Assembly: GCA_002900995.3 (NCBI GenBank)
Contig: CM035309.1
Span: forward strand, 3,168,389-3,232,388
Origin: Ganoderma boninense
Taxonomy: Eukaryota > Basidiomycota > Agaricomycetes > Polyporales > Polyporaceae
Direction: 5' to 3'
DNA: 64,000 bases
Shown here: in pieces, positions 33,479 through 43,800 of the stretch
How positions within the stretch are numbered: position 1 is the stretch's first letter
Layout: every line of letters starts with the position of its first letter
Made by a program: the position numbers and the translations under genes
Notes under the pieces: model-generated
Databases searched by the model: none
What the model was told of the DNA's origin: nothing
Seen by the model: the letters and a program-made list of their open reading frames with translations, nothing else

Positions 33479-34475
33479 AGACGTCGACCGCCATAGCACA
33501 CATCGTGCTCACCGGTTCACTTATCTATGCGGTGCATCGCGGACAGAAGACTCAGAAGACCCAGAAGAAGTACGTTGCGCGTCACGGTGCTTTGCACAAA
33601 CCTCGGAGCTCGGGACTGACCGGGGCTTCTCAGGCGCGAGGATATCCTGGACTGGTGCATGTCGTATGTCGCGAACGCAGGTACGTGTGATCGGGACGGC
33701 TTCGCCCGCGCGCGTATTGGCGGTGTTGACCTCGACATACGGCGCAGAGCTTCTGATTGGGTAAGTAGTATACTGCCACTTGCTGCGCTACGGCCGCCTG
33801 CGAGGCTAACAGCAGCGCTATAATACTGTGGACGTCATCGCCTGGATCCTGGTAAGCGCTATCTCCTGCACGAAATGCGCCAGCGGCGTGACCGAGCTGA
33901 CCAACACCTGATGTTCGGGCCGTCGCTCTCCCTGGGACCCCCTGGTAGATCGCGCTCCGCGTCGTCACGGTGAAACGTACGTTGTCCGTCTCCCTTGCCA
34001 TCAGCATACTGACATGTGTGGGTGCCCCAACAGTGTACATGGTCACCTTCCTCGCAGTGTAAGCAATGATGACCCCTCCCCCCACTCCGGTCGTCTTCCT
34101 CCCTTGACCCACCCCGGACAGTCTGAGCTCAAGGCAACTCCTCACGAGGGGAGAGATATTCGACAAGGACTCCGCCACCGAGCGCAACTTCATCAAGACC
34201 TCGCGCGCACAGCAGCTCGCCTCCGCCGAGCGGTACAACGCGCCACAGGTATGTTGCTGTTACATGGGCGCGCCGACGCGAGTCGACATCAAGGTCGCGA
34301 CAGAGGTCGAAGAGGCAACGACTACGGCTACGGCGGAGACTCTCCGAGCCCGAGCCGCAAGCCGCAGAGCTCTGAGACTATCGAGGAGGGGGAGGTCGCG
34401 AAGCTGTGGTTGCGCATGCTGCAGATACTCCACATGGTTAGCTGGTTGAACTGTGTGCCGGCGCTGTCGTTGTGA
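33479..34475 (+). pseudogene. DUF6534-type membrane protein, 3-prime half, frameshifted (copy 2)
   Basis: Exons align with copies 5 and 6: TSTAIAHIVLTGSLIYAVHR, then REDILDWCMSYVANAG, RYNTVDVIAWIL, a short VVTVK exon, VYMVTFLAV, then SLSSRQLLTRGEIFDKDSAT with ERNFIKTSRAQQLASAERYN. The N-terminal half is not found upstream. The intron after NAPQ has lost its acceptor: the GTATGTTG donor is followed about 15 nt later by the next exon sequence. One base is missing in the stretch coding VEEGNDYGYGGDSPSPSRKP, where frame 1 runs to VEE and another frame continues from GNDYG. The copy is therefore a 5-prime-truncated pseudogene. Confidence 0.7.
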
Positions 34476-36445
34476 CAAGCACCCGGTAGGCCTCAAACCC
34501 GATGATGAGCCACGATGGCGGGTTGCTGGTGATGGAGGTGTAGAATAGTCATACAGAGCATCTCGCTAGACCTTGTGAGTCTTGGTATAGCTCTTATGCA
34601 ATGGCATGAATCAGGACTTCTCCCAGCTCTGCAGCCGAAGCATTCTTGTTTTATACTAGCAGCCCTAAGATATATCCCGACATAGAGGAAGCTCACCTAT
34701 CGGACGGCAGCGGCCCGTCGGGCGTGTGAGACAATGGACCATTCAACGATGTACGAGCCCTGTGCCCGCTATATAAAGTACCACGCATTGACGACTCAAA
34801 ACTCTACCCAGAGTGATGAGTTCCATGGGAGGGTACCTTGGGGAGTGGATGGTGAGCCGCCGCCGGGCCTGGATGAGCGATGTCGATGCACCACTGATAA
34901 AGGAGAATGAAGATATTGAGGTATAATTCCACACACTCACAATCTTATTCGATTGCGTAGTTGCATGTGTGTTTGAATGAGCCCTACAGCGGTGGAGGAA
35001 GTTGTTGCTTGACTTGCGCAGAAACCCCGAGAACGCATTCCTTCGAGGGCGCTATTGGTATCGGCTGATTCCGGGGTTTGCTGTTATTAGTCAGCGGAGC
35101 AAGTTGGCTTCGTCAGGCTTCCGAGTCCGCAACTCAGCTAGCAACTCTCACCATGGGCCTTATCTTTGCTTTCTTCATCCATGGGCCTCCTGGTGCGCGA
35201 GAACTAGGACTACGAACCAAGGCTCCCACCCCCGAACTCGGACTCACTGGCGTGTTGTTCGGGTAAAAACGTCCTCATTCCCACCTCGCCGCAGATCGTT
35301 CCAATTGGGGGGGGGAAGCTGGCTGTGTTGAGGTGAGTGCTCCCTCTATTTTCTTTGAGGATGCGATGTCTCAGGAATGCCCTCGCAAGTTTGAGTGCTA
35401 CACATGGTAGGCGGCGGCGTAGTACGGGCTGTGGACATCGCTGTCGAGAGTACCGCTCACAGCACTTTCTCTGCCAAATATAAGTCCGCGGTCTGCCATT
35501 TCCTACCGTACAGATGAACGCAAATACATCTCGGCGTCAGGACAGATACTTAGGTCTGCATTAGGGAGCGTCCGATGTGACGCACGAAGCTAGACCAGCG
35601 CACGAAAGTTTGGCGACCTCCGTATCTTTCATGCCAATCGACTTTGCTTACCTAGTGGTTGCCGCTATGGGTGTCCATGATCTCCCAGGTGATGCGGACG
35701 ACGCGAGGTGGACTCGCCGACAACAACGCCAGCGGGCTGATCTGGTTCTGGAGCAGCTGTATGCGGTCCTAGAACGGTCGCTGTTCAGTTTGAGTGGGCT
35801 ATAGCTAATAACGTGTTGCCGATATATTCCGCGGATGTACAGTTGTGATCAGGAGGAGAAGGATCTGTTCAGTCGACGATCCCGCAGTCTATCCGGCAAC
35901 GATGAAGAGTACAGTGTTCTGCTCGTGGTACGTGTCTAGGTCCCAGTGGCGATGCTTGGCGCGGGAAAAGCTCTTTGATCGTCGCATCGACATCGCACGA
36001 CCGCACAAGATGGGTCCTTCGCTCGACGCAACAGTTCGCGCGGACAAGAGCCAGGCCGACCCTCGCGCACCGATGCGCTGCGGTCTATCACAGGGCGCCA
36101 GTCACGGACCAGAGGCGGTCGGTGGCGAGGAGGCTGTCCATGGCCAGCAATGCCTCCGGGAACTCAAGGAGGGGCTTTGAGATGCTCGAAACGGGCTTCC
36201 ATTGACGCAGAAAAGTCCGGACGGACTGAATGGCGGTGAGTGGGCCGTTTGTCATGCCGCCGTAAGTATGTGCGATTTGCAAACCTCGGTCCGTGTATCA
36301 GACGTCACCAGTAGGCGACGTATAGTGTAGATCTGATCATTGCGCATGCGAGCAGTGCACTATCGCCTATTATACGGTGATGGATGAGCACTAGTGCTAG
36401 AGCTATTTCTGTCCCGAGATGGTGCGTGAGGCGAGGAGTTACTAG
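34476..36445. other. intergenic, no gene recognised
   Basis: About 2 kb with only short unsupported frames (up to about 111 codons at 35845-36180). No family motif was recognised and no repeat stood out. Calls here would need transcript or homology support. Confidence 0.45.
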
Positions 36446-36453
36446 TTAAATAG
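36446..36453 (+). promoter_or_regulatory. TTAAATAG core-promoter box of secreted gene 8
   Basis: 150 bp before the ATG, a longer spacing than in the other copies (91-108 bp). Confidence 0.55.
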
Positions 36454-36595
36454 CGCGTCCCCGACTGCCTGGTGAAGACGTCGAGCTCCCCCCGCTTCCC
36501 GCCCTTCCCATTCGCACCTCCTTGACGGAGTCTTTCCTTGCATTTCTGCCCTTCGAAACTCCTTGAAGGAGCCTCCTTTCAACTTTATATTCACG

Positions 36596-37496
36596 ATGCA
36601 GTACTCATTCGGGGCTACCGTTCTTGCGCTTGCTGCCCTCGTCGGCTCTGTCGTCGGCGAGACGCACACCGTGCGCTTCGACAACCGGTGAGTGTTACCT
36701 ATATCTCCGCAGGAAGCCGCGATTGATTTATTGTCTTGTGTAGCTGTGGCTTCGGAAGTGTAAGCCCATGAACGCTGATCCTAAACACGCCCATACTGAC
36801 CCTGAGTCCAGCCAGTACTCATCGCGGGCGGGAAGGTCCTCTCGACGGGAGGCGACTTCACCTCCAACGGCCCCCTCACCGCCGCCATCGCGTCAGTCCT
36901 CCTTCCTTCTCGCACCCGCCCCCAGCTTGTTCGTAGTTTACTGACATCCCCGTCATCAGTTACCTGCAGACAGGTCCGTCCCAGCTGCGACTGTGGCGTC
37001 GTACGCAGCAGCTGATGGAGCTTCGTTTCCCCCCTTACTTCTAGGAAAGTGCGGCTTCAACGGCGACGGCTGCACGCTCGTCGAGACGACGCTCGTGAAT
37101 CCGACCGCGCCAGGCTCGGGCTCCTCGACGGACATCAGCCTCATCCCCCCACACGCGTTCAGCGTCACCTCGGGCTTCGGGTCAGTCCTCCGTCCTCCCT
37201 CTTTCCCGCTCCGTCGCTTCCTTCCTTTCCACCGCTGACACGCGTTCGGATTCCGATTTTGCGCCGCGCGGCTGCGCATATACTGTAGCTACTACAACGG
37301 GTGCGACAACACGGGCGCGGACTGCACGAGCGGGAGCTGCCCCACCGCGTTCTTCAAGCCGGACGACACTCACGTCCAGGTCGCGTGCCAGGCAAACGAC
37401 GTAAGCTATTCCCGCTCTCCGTCCGTCTTCCCCTCCCAGAGCGGTGCTTACGCGTGGACTCGGCAGGTGAACTTGGTCATCACGTTCTGCGCCTAG
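36596..37496 (+). CDS. secreted eight-cysteine 'glycopeptide'/thaumatin-like protein, paralogue 8
   Basis: Seven exons. The signal peptide is MQYSFGATVLALAALVGSVV, then GETHTVRFDNR, CGFGS (microexon), PVLIAGGKVLSTGGDFTSNG and YLQTG. KCGFNGDGCTLVETTLVNPT follows with APGSGSSTDISLIPPHAFS, then YYNGCDNTGADCTSGSC with FFKPDDTHVQVAC, and VNLVITFCA with stop. Eight cysteines are present and all junctions are regular. It lies apart from the main array, between DUF6534-type relics. Its last three exons and 3-prime flank were copied to 42734-43310. No break is seen. Confidence 0.75.
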
Positions 37497-39730
37497 ATCA
37501 AGGAGGTTGCGCCTGCGAAGGCGATCCGCATTGCTCTCCCAAGAATGTCGCGTTTGGGTTGTACCGTAGGCCCAGGTTGACCATGTATGCACATATGAGA
37601 GCTCTTAATTGTCGAGCACGCCATCTCCTGCATCATCTGCCTCTCTCGAACGGTGCTACTGCGGCGCGATGCGGTACGCATATAGCTCCGCCGCCGCTCG
37701 CCATTGTTTCAAGTCGACAGTTCATCGCGACGACTTGCGAACCCTCCGGCCGCTCAGCCGAGCCAGCTCTCGAAGGTCCAGCCTGCCCCCCAGCACTAGT
37801 GCGAGTTAGATCACTGTCTACGGCGACCACTGCGAATGCCTCTTATGTTACATCTCTCGGCAGTCGAGCATCGTCGACTCGTCTCGCTACGATATGGGAA
37901 CAGGCCCGCGCAAGGAACTGAAACTTACTGTCGTATTGGTGGCAGCGCGCGCGACCATCTCTTCAGCTTCTAGCTTCGAGCTCCGAGCTTCGAGCTCCTG
38001 AGTCTGCGTAGATGCAATGCGTCAGGTGCTCCGCGCGCCGTCATCCTACAAATCTCCGGGCCCGAACAAGGTGTGTAATGTACATGCGCAATCGCCAATC
38101 CCTTCCGCAACGAATTTCGCATTGCACTGGCATCCGATAGTACGTCCCCGAAAGACTGTACCTTGGCGTACCACTAGTTGGCGTACCACTAGGAGCGCGT
38201 CGCCTCCCCGACGCTCAACTCTACCTGCGCGCAGAGCAGCAGTGTCATGAGTTGGACATACATGTATATGTACATCTCTGGTGTTGAGGCAGACGCGCGT
38301 GGCGCGAGGACGTACCTGCGGGACCTCGATGTTCATCGCGGAGGAGGCGTTGAAGCGCAGCGTGCTCGCGCACGCAGCGGTGCCGTACACCTCGGCGGGG
38401 CGCGGGCTGTCGCCGTCGTCCGAGTCGCGCGTGCGTTTATTGCTGAGAAGGAGACATTTGAGTCGCGTTGTACTGGTCGGCGGAGGCGAAGCGCTGTGCG
38501 CGCGCGATGAAGTTGCGCTCTGGGGCACAAGCCGTCGAGTGGCGTCTCAGCAACGCAGAAATCTGAAACACAGAGCATATAACGACACTTAATGTTACGG
38601 GTGTCGGGAGGGCATCGCGGCCAAGGCGGAACCCGGATGCGTTGTGGGGCGCGGCGATGGAGGTCGTGCGCGCGCGAGCGGCAAAGTGCTCGCGAGCTCG
38701 GGAGAGCGCCTATTGGGTGGTGTTGGGTATCGACGTACCCAAATGCGACGATTGGGTGGCCAAAAAGAGACGATGGGCGCAATTTTTAGTGTCCACCCGT
38801 TGGAACTGTATACTTTTACCTTTACCTTCCTTTCGAACTCTCTCATCTGACGTTTGCGAACGAGTCTAGTATTTATATTTACACTTGTTTACTCACAAAA
38901 CCCGGTCTCTTTAGGTGGAACCGGCCGCTGGCTCTCCTCACACGTTCATTCTCCGAGCCCGCGTGAGATGGGCGATATTCGTACGTACTCGTATACCTTA
39001 CTGCTCACGTACAACTATAGGACCTACGTACTTTCGCGTCTTAGCCCCATCGCACCGCCAGCTCGCGCCGAAAGACCTTAAAATTTACGCAAGGCTGAAG
39101 GAAGACGGTTCCCAGTGGCAGCACGCCATAAGTGTTGCCGACAGTGGCGCCATCGAAGTCCTGCGCTATGAATAAGCTCACGAAGTCTCTTGTAGACTAC
39201 GCTGTCTAGTGCATCCAGTTCCGCAGATGTCCGAGGCTGTGTCGGTTTCACTGCTGTTTCGAGATGTGGTCCAACGGAGCGGAGGAAGGGGGGACGCAGT
39301 CGACGGTATGCGTGGTCGCGAGGTAGTCACACGTCGAGATGCTGATTGGGTTCGGACAATATAGGCGTGTACGAGAAAAGCTGGGGTCGTGCTCCAATCG
39401 CTGCTGGAGAAGATACAAGCGGCCTGGAAGGCGCGGATTTCATACGGAGTGAGAAGGACCGAGGAGGATGAACAATGAACAAACAAGATATCATCGGGGA
39501 CAGTTTGCATATCATCTATCTCGGAGAAGGTGGATAGGATCCGTGATAGTTAAATTTTGGAAGGCGTCTTCACTGCGATATAGGTCGAGGACTTTGGATC
39601 CCGGAGCACGCATTGCGATTCCTGGCTTGTCCTCCCCGTATGCTAGCTTGATCACCACCGTCTGACGATTTTTCAACGCCACCTTTACGATTTCGCTTTC
39701 TCCTAAGGCCTCTTCAATCGTTCTCTGGTG
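37497..39730. other. spacer with duplicated flank and DUF6534-type relics
   Basis: 37497-37720 and about 37985-38440 match 43094-43310 and about 43630-44080. The block at 39180-39540 resembles the upstream flanks of minus-strand copies 5 and 6, although no intact minus-strand gene follows it. I read it as the orphan promoter of the dead copy at 38190-38535. 39540-39730 resembles 55100-55287, the flank of copy 7. Confidence 0.55.
38190..38535 (-). pseudogene. DUF6534-type membrane protein, last exons only
   Basis: On the minus strand: ERNFIARAQRFASADQ-like residues, a break, then DDGDSPRPAEVYGTAACAST with LRFNASSAMNIEVPQ, an intron, and VELSVGEATRS followed at once by TAG. The intact relative (copy 4, stop at 43801) continues EGDVKVQPFGDVSDA. 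Downstream the 15-bp unit TTGGCGTACCACTAG occurs twice in tandem (about 38163-38192). No upstream exons are left. The fragment mixes a copy-5-like part with a copy-4-like part, so it may be a fusion of two dead genes. Confidence 0.6.
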
Positions 39731-42384
39731 ATGTCTTCCGGGACGGATAGCACCACGGCGGCAGCGGATCCGCTCGCCGGTTTTCCGCAAATTCCAATGG
39801 GCAATACAATGGGGGCCTGGCTCTTGGGCTCGGTCGCGGCGACACTCTTGTGAGTTCTTGCTTCGACTACTACTATGCCCTTGGATATCATCTACTTGGT
39901 CTCACGGCGATCGACACTACTCACAAGCCTCAATGGGCTACTGTTCCACCAAATGTACCAATATTTCCGCGAATACCCCAAGGATCGGATGCTGCTCAAA
40001 GTCTGGGTATGTGCACTCCGATCGAAATCCACGACTTTGCTGCCTCGTAGCTGACGGTTTTCGTTTGCCAAGGTGGTATCGACGGTGTAGGTCGCTATTT
40101 TTGAGGAGGTTCGGCTAAGCACAGACTTACTGGACTCTAGCATCTTTGAAACGTTCATTTCGGCTTTGACTATCCACTTCGCGTGCGTTCATTCCGCCTC
40201 CATTCTTGAGCACCTGACCCGGTTAATTCTGACCAACTCCCAGATATTTCTACCTTGTTGAAAAGTATTGGGACCCAACGTACTTCTTTCTGCAAAAACC
40301 GGTCTGGTGAGCCCTGTTTTGCACCCTCGCCGATGCGCCCTGGTTCGTAACCACGCTTCATAGGTCGTTCAATGTGAGTATATGGGTACTCAGCGCAGGC
40401 ATCTGTGCTCACCTGTGACCTTTGACCCACTATCTCCGACGCAGCTGCTGCCCTGCACAGCGGTGAGCTCTATCTCACCCGCGGCCGAGTGTGTACAACT
40501 GACCATTTAATCGTACGTCTCGACCCGCAGCCCATAGCAGCGCTTGTTTCACAAACGTTAGCCGTCGGCCGTCCTCGTCCATGTGTCTACGACTGACTCC
40601 CAGTGGTTTGCATCCACAGGTTTTTCGTCCGGAGGGTATGGCTATGTACGTAGTCATCTCTTCTCAGCTCAGCGTCTGGCACTCACCCACACCCTGTCCC
40701 CAGTCGCGCCCAAGTTCAAGATCATAGTCATCGTCGCGGTGTGTCTGCTCCTGTATAACAACCACCGTTGCGTCCCTGGAACTCACTCGCCGGTCAGTTT
40801 ATCCTCAACGTCAGCAACGTCGGTGAGCATCTCCCGCGACGTTTCCACACTGGTGCCTCAGGCTGCCGAGTCACCTCACCTTGACATGCACTCTATCGCA
40901 GCGTTCTTCGCAGGTGAGGGCTAGTAGCACCTTCCTCCGTCTGACCCCCTCTCACTGGCATGGACTCCCTCCGCACAGGCCTCGCGGTCAAGCTGTACGC
41001 CGCACCATCCTGATCCCCTCTCTCCACCGTTTCACACGTGCTTCTATTCTATTGTAGGTTCGAATCTACCAGTTTCACAGATGGGCTCAAGTGGTCGGTG
41101 CGCACCCCTATCGCCGGTTCACAGCCTCCGCGAAAAGCTAACACCGCCCCTCCCTTCTTCTTCCCTGCTTTGCACGCCAGTGGCTCGCGAGCGTCGGCGC
41201 GTCCATGCAGATGACGGGCGACATCATCCTCACCTTCACGCTCATCCACGTCCTCCGCAAGAGCCGCACCGGCATCAAAGGGTGCGTCTTCAAGTTGGAA
41301 CCCACCCCTCCGCGCGCCGCCCCGGGGCCGCCAGGGCCTGGTGTGGAGTGGCGGAGTGCACTGGCGGGGGGGAGAAACGCGTCCGGAGGCCGCTGACTGT
41401 CGTTCGCGTTTTCCAGAACGGACTCGATGCTCGAGGTGCTCATCGCGTACGCCATTAGCACAGGTGAGCCCACCTTTAAATTTATTTGTCATGGCCACAT
41501 ACGCGCTTCCGATGGCGCGAGGCGCCCCGTCGCGGTCGCATCGTCAGCGGCGGCGTGATTGTGGCAGAGGTGGAGGCGGATGCTGATTCTCCTTGATCGA
41601 TATGCTAGGTGCTCTCAACAGGTAAGCGTAATCAAAGCTTCTCGCCCGGGGCTGAGAGATGCTGAGTGTGCTCATTCCCTCTTGCTCGCGACCGTCACCA
41701 CAGTGTCGTCCACATGCTCAACGTGGCGTTCGTGAGTTCTTACCCATCTCACCCGGTATGCGTAGTCGTAGCATGTCACACCTGACCCGGCGTCCTCCAC
41801 GACAGTCGATCGCGTGGCCGAGCAACTTCATCTACGCCGCGCTCTCGTGCATCCTCACCAAGTGTGCGTCCAACGTCCCACTCCGCGGATCACGCCCTAT
41901 CCTATCCTAAACCCGTCCCTTCTCTAGTGTACGCCAACACGTTCCTCGTAGCGTGAGTGGGCCCTCTTTCCAGATCCAAGTTCGAGTGCCCGCTCTGCCT
42001 GCCTGCGTGCTGACGCAGCCCACTTCCAGACTGAACACGCGCCATTCGCTGAACTCGAGCATGGTTGAGAGCGAAACGATGAACTTCCGCACGCTCTCCG
42101 CCGTCCGCGCGCGCGGTACCGTGACCTCGCACCCCACCACGCCGGTAAGCCTGCGCTCTCCCACCTTGCATATTCCCGTCACCTCTCCGCTTGGATGCAT
42201 GCCACTGACAGCAAGTCGAAACCGCGGTACTCATCCCTGTTGCTGATAGGCGTTACAACACGGGAGCGGCTCGGTCCCGACCGCGATCGCGCTCAAGGTG
42301 CACCAGGAGGTGACGACGGACTACGACGAGTCGGACGAGCACGCCAAGGGTGATCGGAGACCGAGCAGCATGGTCACGGTGTAA
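39731..42384 (+). CDS. seven-helix DUF6534-type membrane protein, copy 3 (22 exons)
   Basis: Fully traced. Exons: 39731-39849, 39928-40006, 40073-40086, 40141-40182, 40244-40306, 40364-40373, 40445-40462, 40531-40556, 40620-40645, 40704-40738, 40800-40824, 40902-40913, 40979-40994, 41058-41097, 41181-41281, 41417-41463, 41609-41621, 41704-41731, 41806-41863, 41928-41952, 42030-42144, 42250-42384. They sum to 1047 nt, 348 aa, with phases agreeing throughout. Several exons are 10-18 nt. The protein begins MSSGTDSTTAAADPLAGFPQ and has hydrophobic blocks typical of a multi-helix membrane protein (MGAWLLGSVAATLF, ETFISALTIHFAYFYLVEKY, KFKIIVIVAFILNVSNV, MTGDIILTFTLIHVL, MLEVLIAYAI, WPSNFIYAALSCIL). 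The hydrophilic C-terminal tail ends RRPSSMVTV. It is probably in the plasma membrane; no ligand or function is established for the family. Confidence 0.82.
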
Positions 42385-42733
42385 CCCGTCGTTCGCAGCC
42401 CCAGCCCCCCGCCCCCGGCGGGTCCCAAGTCTTCAGGAAAGACCTCCCTCCCTGTTCAGATATGTATTAGAGATATCGCCAACCTATATGCCCTAACGGA
42501 GCAAATGCAATGAGGTCTTGGTATCATACAGTATCTGCGAGATAATGCTGACTTTATAAGAGCGCTAGTCGATTAGATAAGCTCTGATGAAGTTATGTAC
42601 CTTGCACTGGCGGTGCAAGGAAGTATCTTTCCTCCCACCACCCCAACCGTGTACCTTCAACTCACCTGAAATACAGGCTTTGGACGAGTCGCACCTGCGG
42701 GCCCTTGGAGGATCTCACGCTTGAAATCTTTTT

Positions 42734-43093
42734 GACATCAGCCTCGTCCCCCCACATGCGTTCAGCGTCATCTCAGGCTCCTCCGAGTCCCTCCTTCCCG
42801 CTCCGTCACTTTTATTCTTTCCGCCACTGGCACAGACCGTGACATTCGTGCTCAAATTTTGGTTTTGCATAGCGCGACTGCACATGCAGATACTGCAACG
42901 GGTGTGACAACACGAGCGTGGACTGCATGAGCGGATGCGGCCCCACCGTGTTCTTCAAGCCGGATGACACGCACGTCCAGGTCGCGTGCCAGGCGAACGG
43001 CGTACGCCGCTCTCGCTCCCTGTCCTCACCTCACAGAGCGACGGTGACGCGTGAACTGCGCAGGTGAACTTGGTCATCATGTTCTGCGCCTAG
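42734..43093 (+). pseudogene. 3-prime fragment of a secreted eight-cysteine protein (copy of paralogue 8)
   Basis: DISLVPPHAFSVIS-like sequence, an intron-like stretch, then YCNGCDNTSVDCMSG with the TVFFKPDDTHVQVACQANG stretch, an intron, and VNLVIMFCA then stop at 43091-43093. Exons 1-4 and most of exon 5 are missing. Substitutions spoil conserved positions (a cysteine gained at YCNG, AIT to VIM). The 3-prime flank also matches that of paralogue 8, so it arose by segmental duplication of about 37.1-38.4 kb and then decayed. Confidence 0.75.
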
Positions 43094-43800
43094 ATCAAGT
43101 ATGTTATGCCTGCGAATGCGGTCCGCGTTGCTGACTCAATGTCGCGTTTGGTTTATGCATGTACAAGCAGGAGCTTTTAATTTTCGAGAACGCCGTCTTC
43201 CGCATCGCCTCCCTCCCTCCCTCGGCCCGTCACTGCGCTGCTGCGATGCGCATACAGCCCTCCCTTCCGCTAGTGTTTCAGTTCATCGCGACGACTCGCG
43301 AACCATCAGGCCACCCATCCCCATCAGGCCACTCATCCCGGTCAGGTCGCGAAGTTCCAGTCTGTCCCCAAGGACCAGTGCGAGTTCGATAAAGCGGCAA
43401 CTTCAGTGGGCTCATGTCACACCTCGCAGCCTCCGCGCCAGGACTCCAGCCCGCATTCGCGGGGCCCCACCCATCACTCTGCTCGTCCATCCCGCAAGTG
43501 CTAGCCTAGTCAACTCAATTCGACTCGTTACGACATGGGGGTGGAGGGAATAAACCCGCGCAGGCTTCGTGTCGATGTGGGCGGAACTGGCAGCGCGCGC
43601 GACCATCTGTCTCTCTCTTCAAGCTTCAAGCTCCTGAGTCCTGGGTCTGCGGAGACGCAAGGCGTGAAGCGCTCCATGCGCCGTCTCCCTACTTACAATC
43701 ACCGAGCCCGAACAATGTGTGTGATGTACATGTACAAATCGCCAATACTTTAGAACTTCCGCAACGCACGTATTTCTTCCATCATCCCCACGAGCGACCA

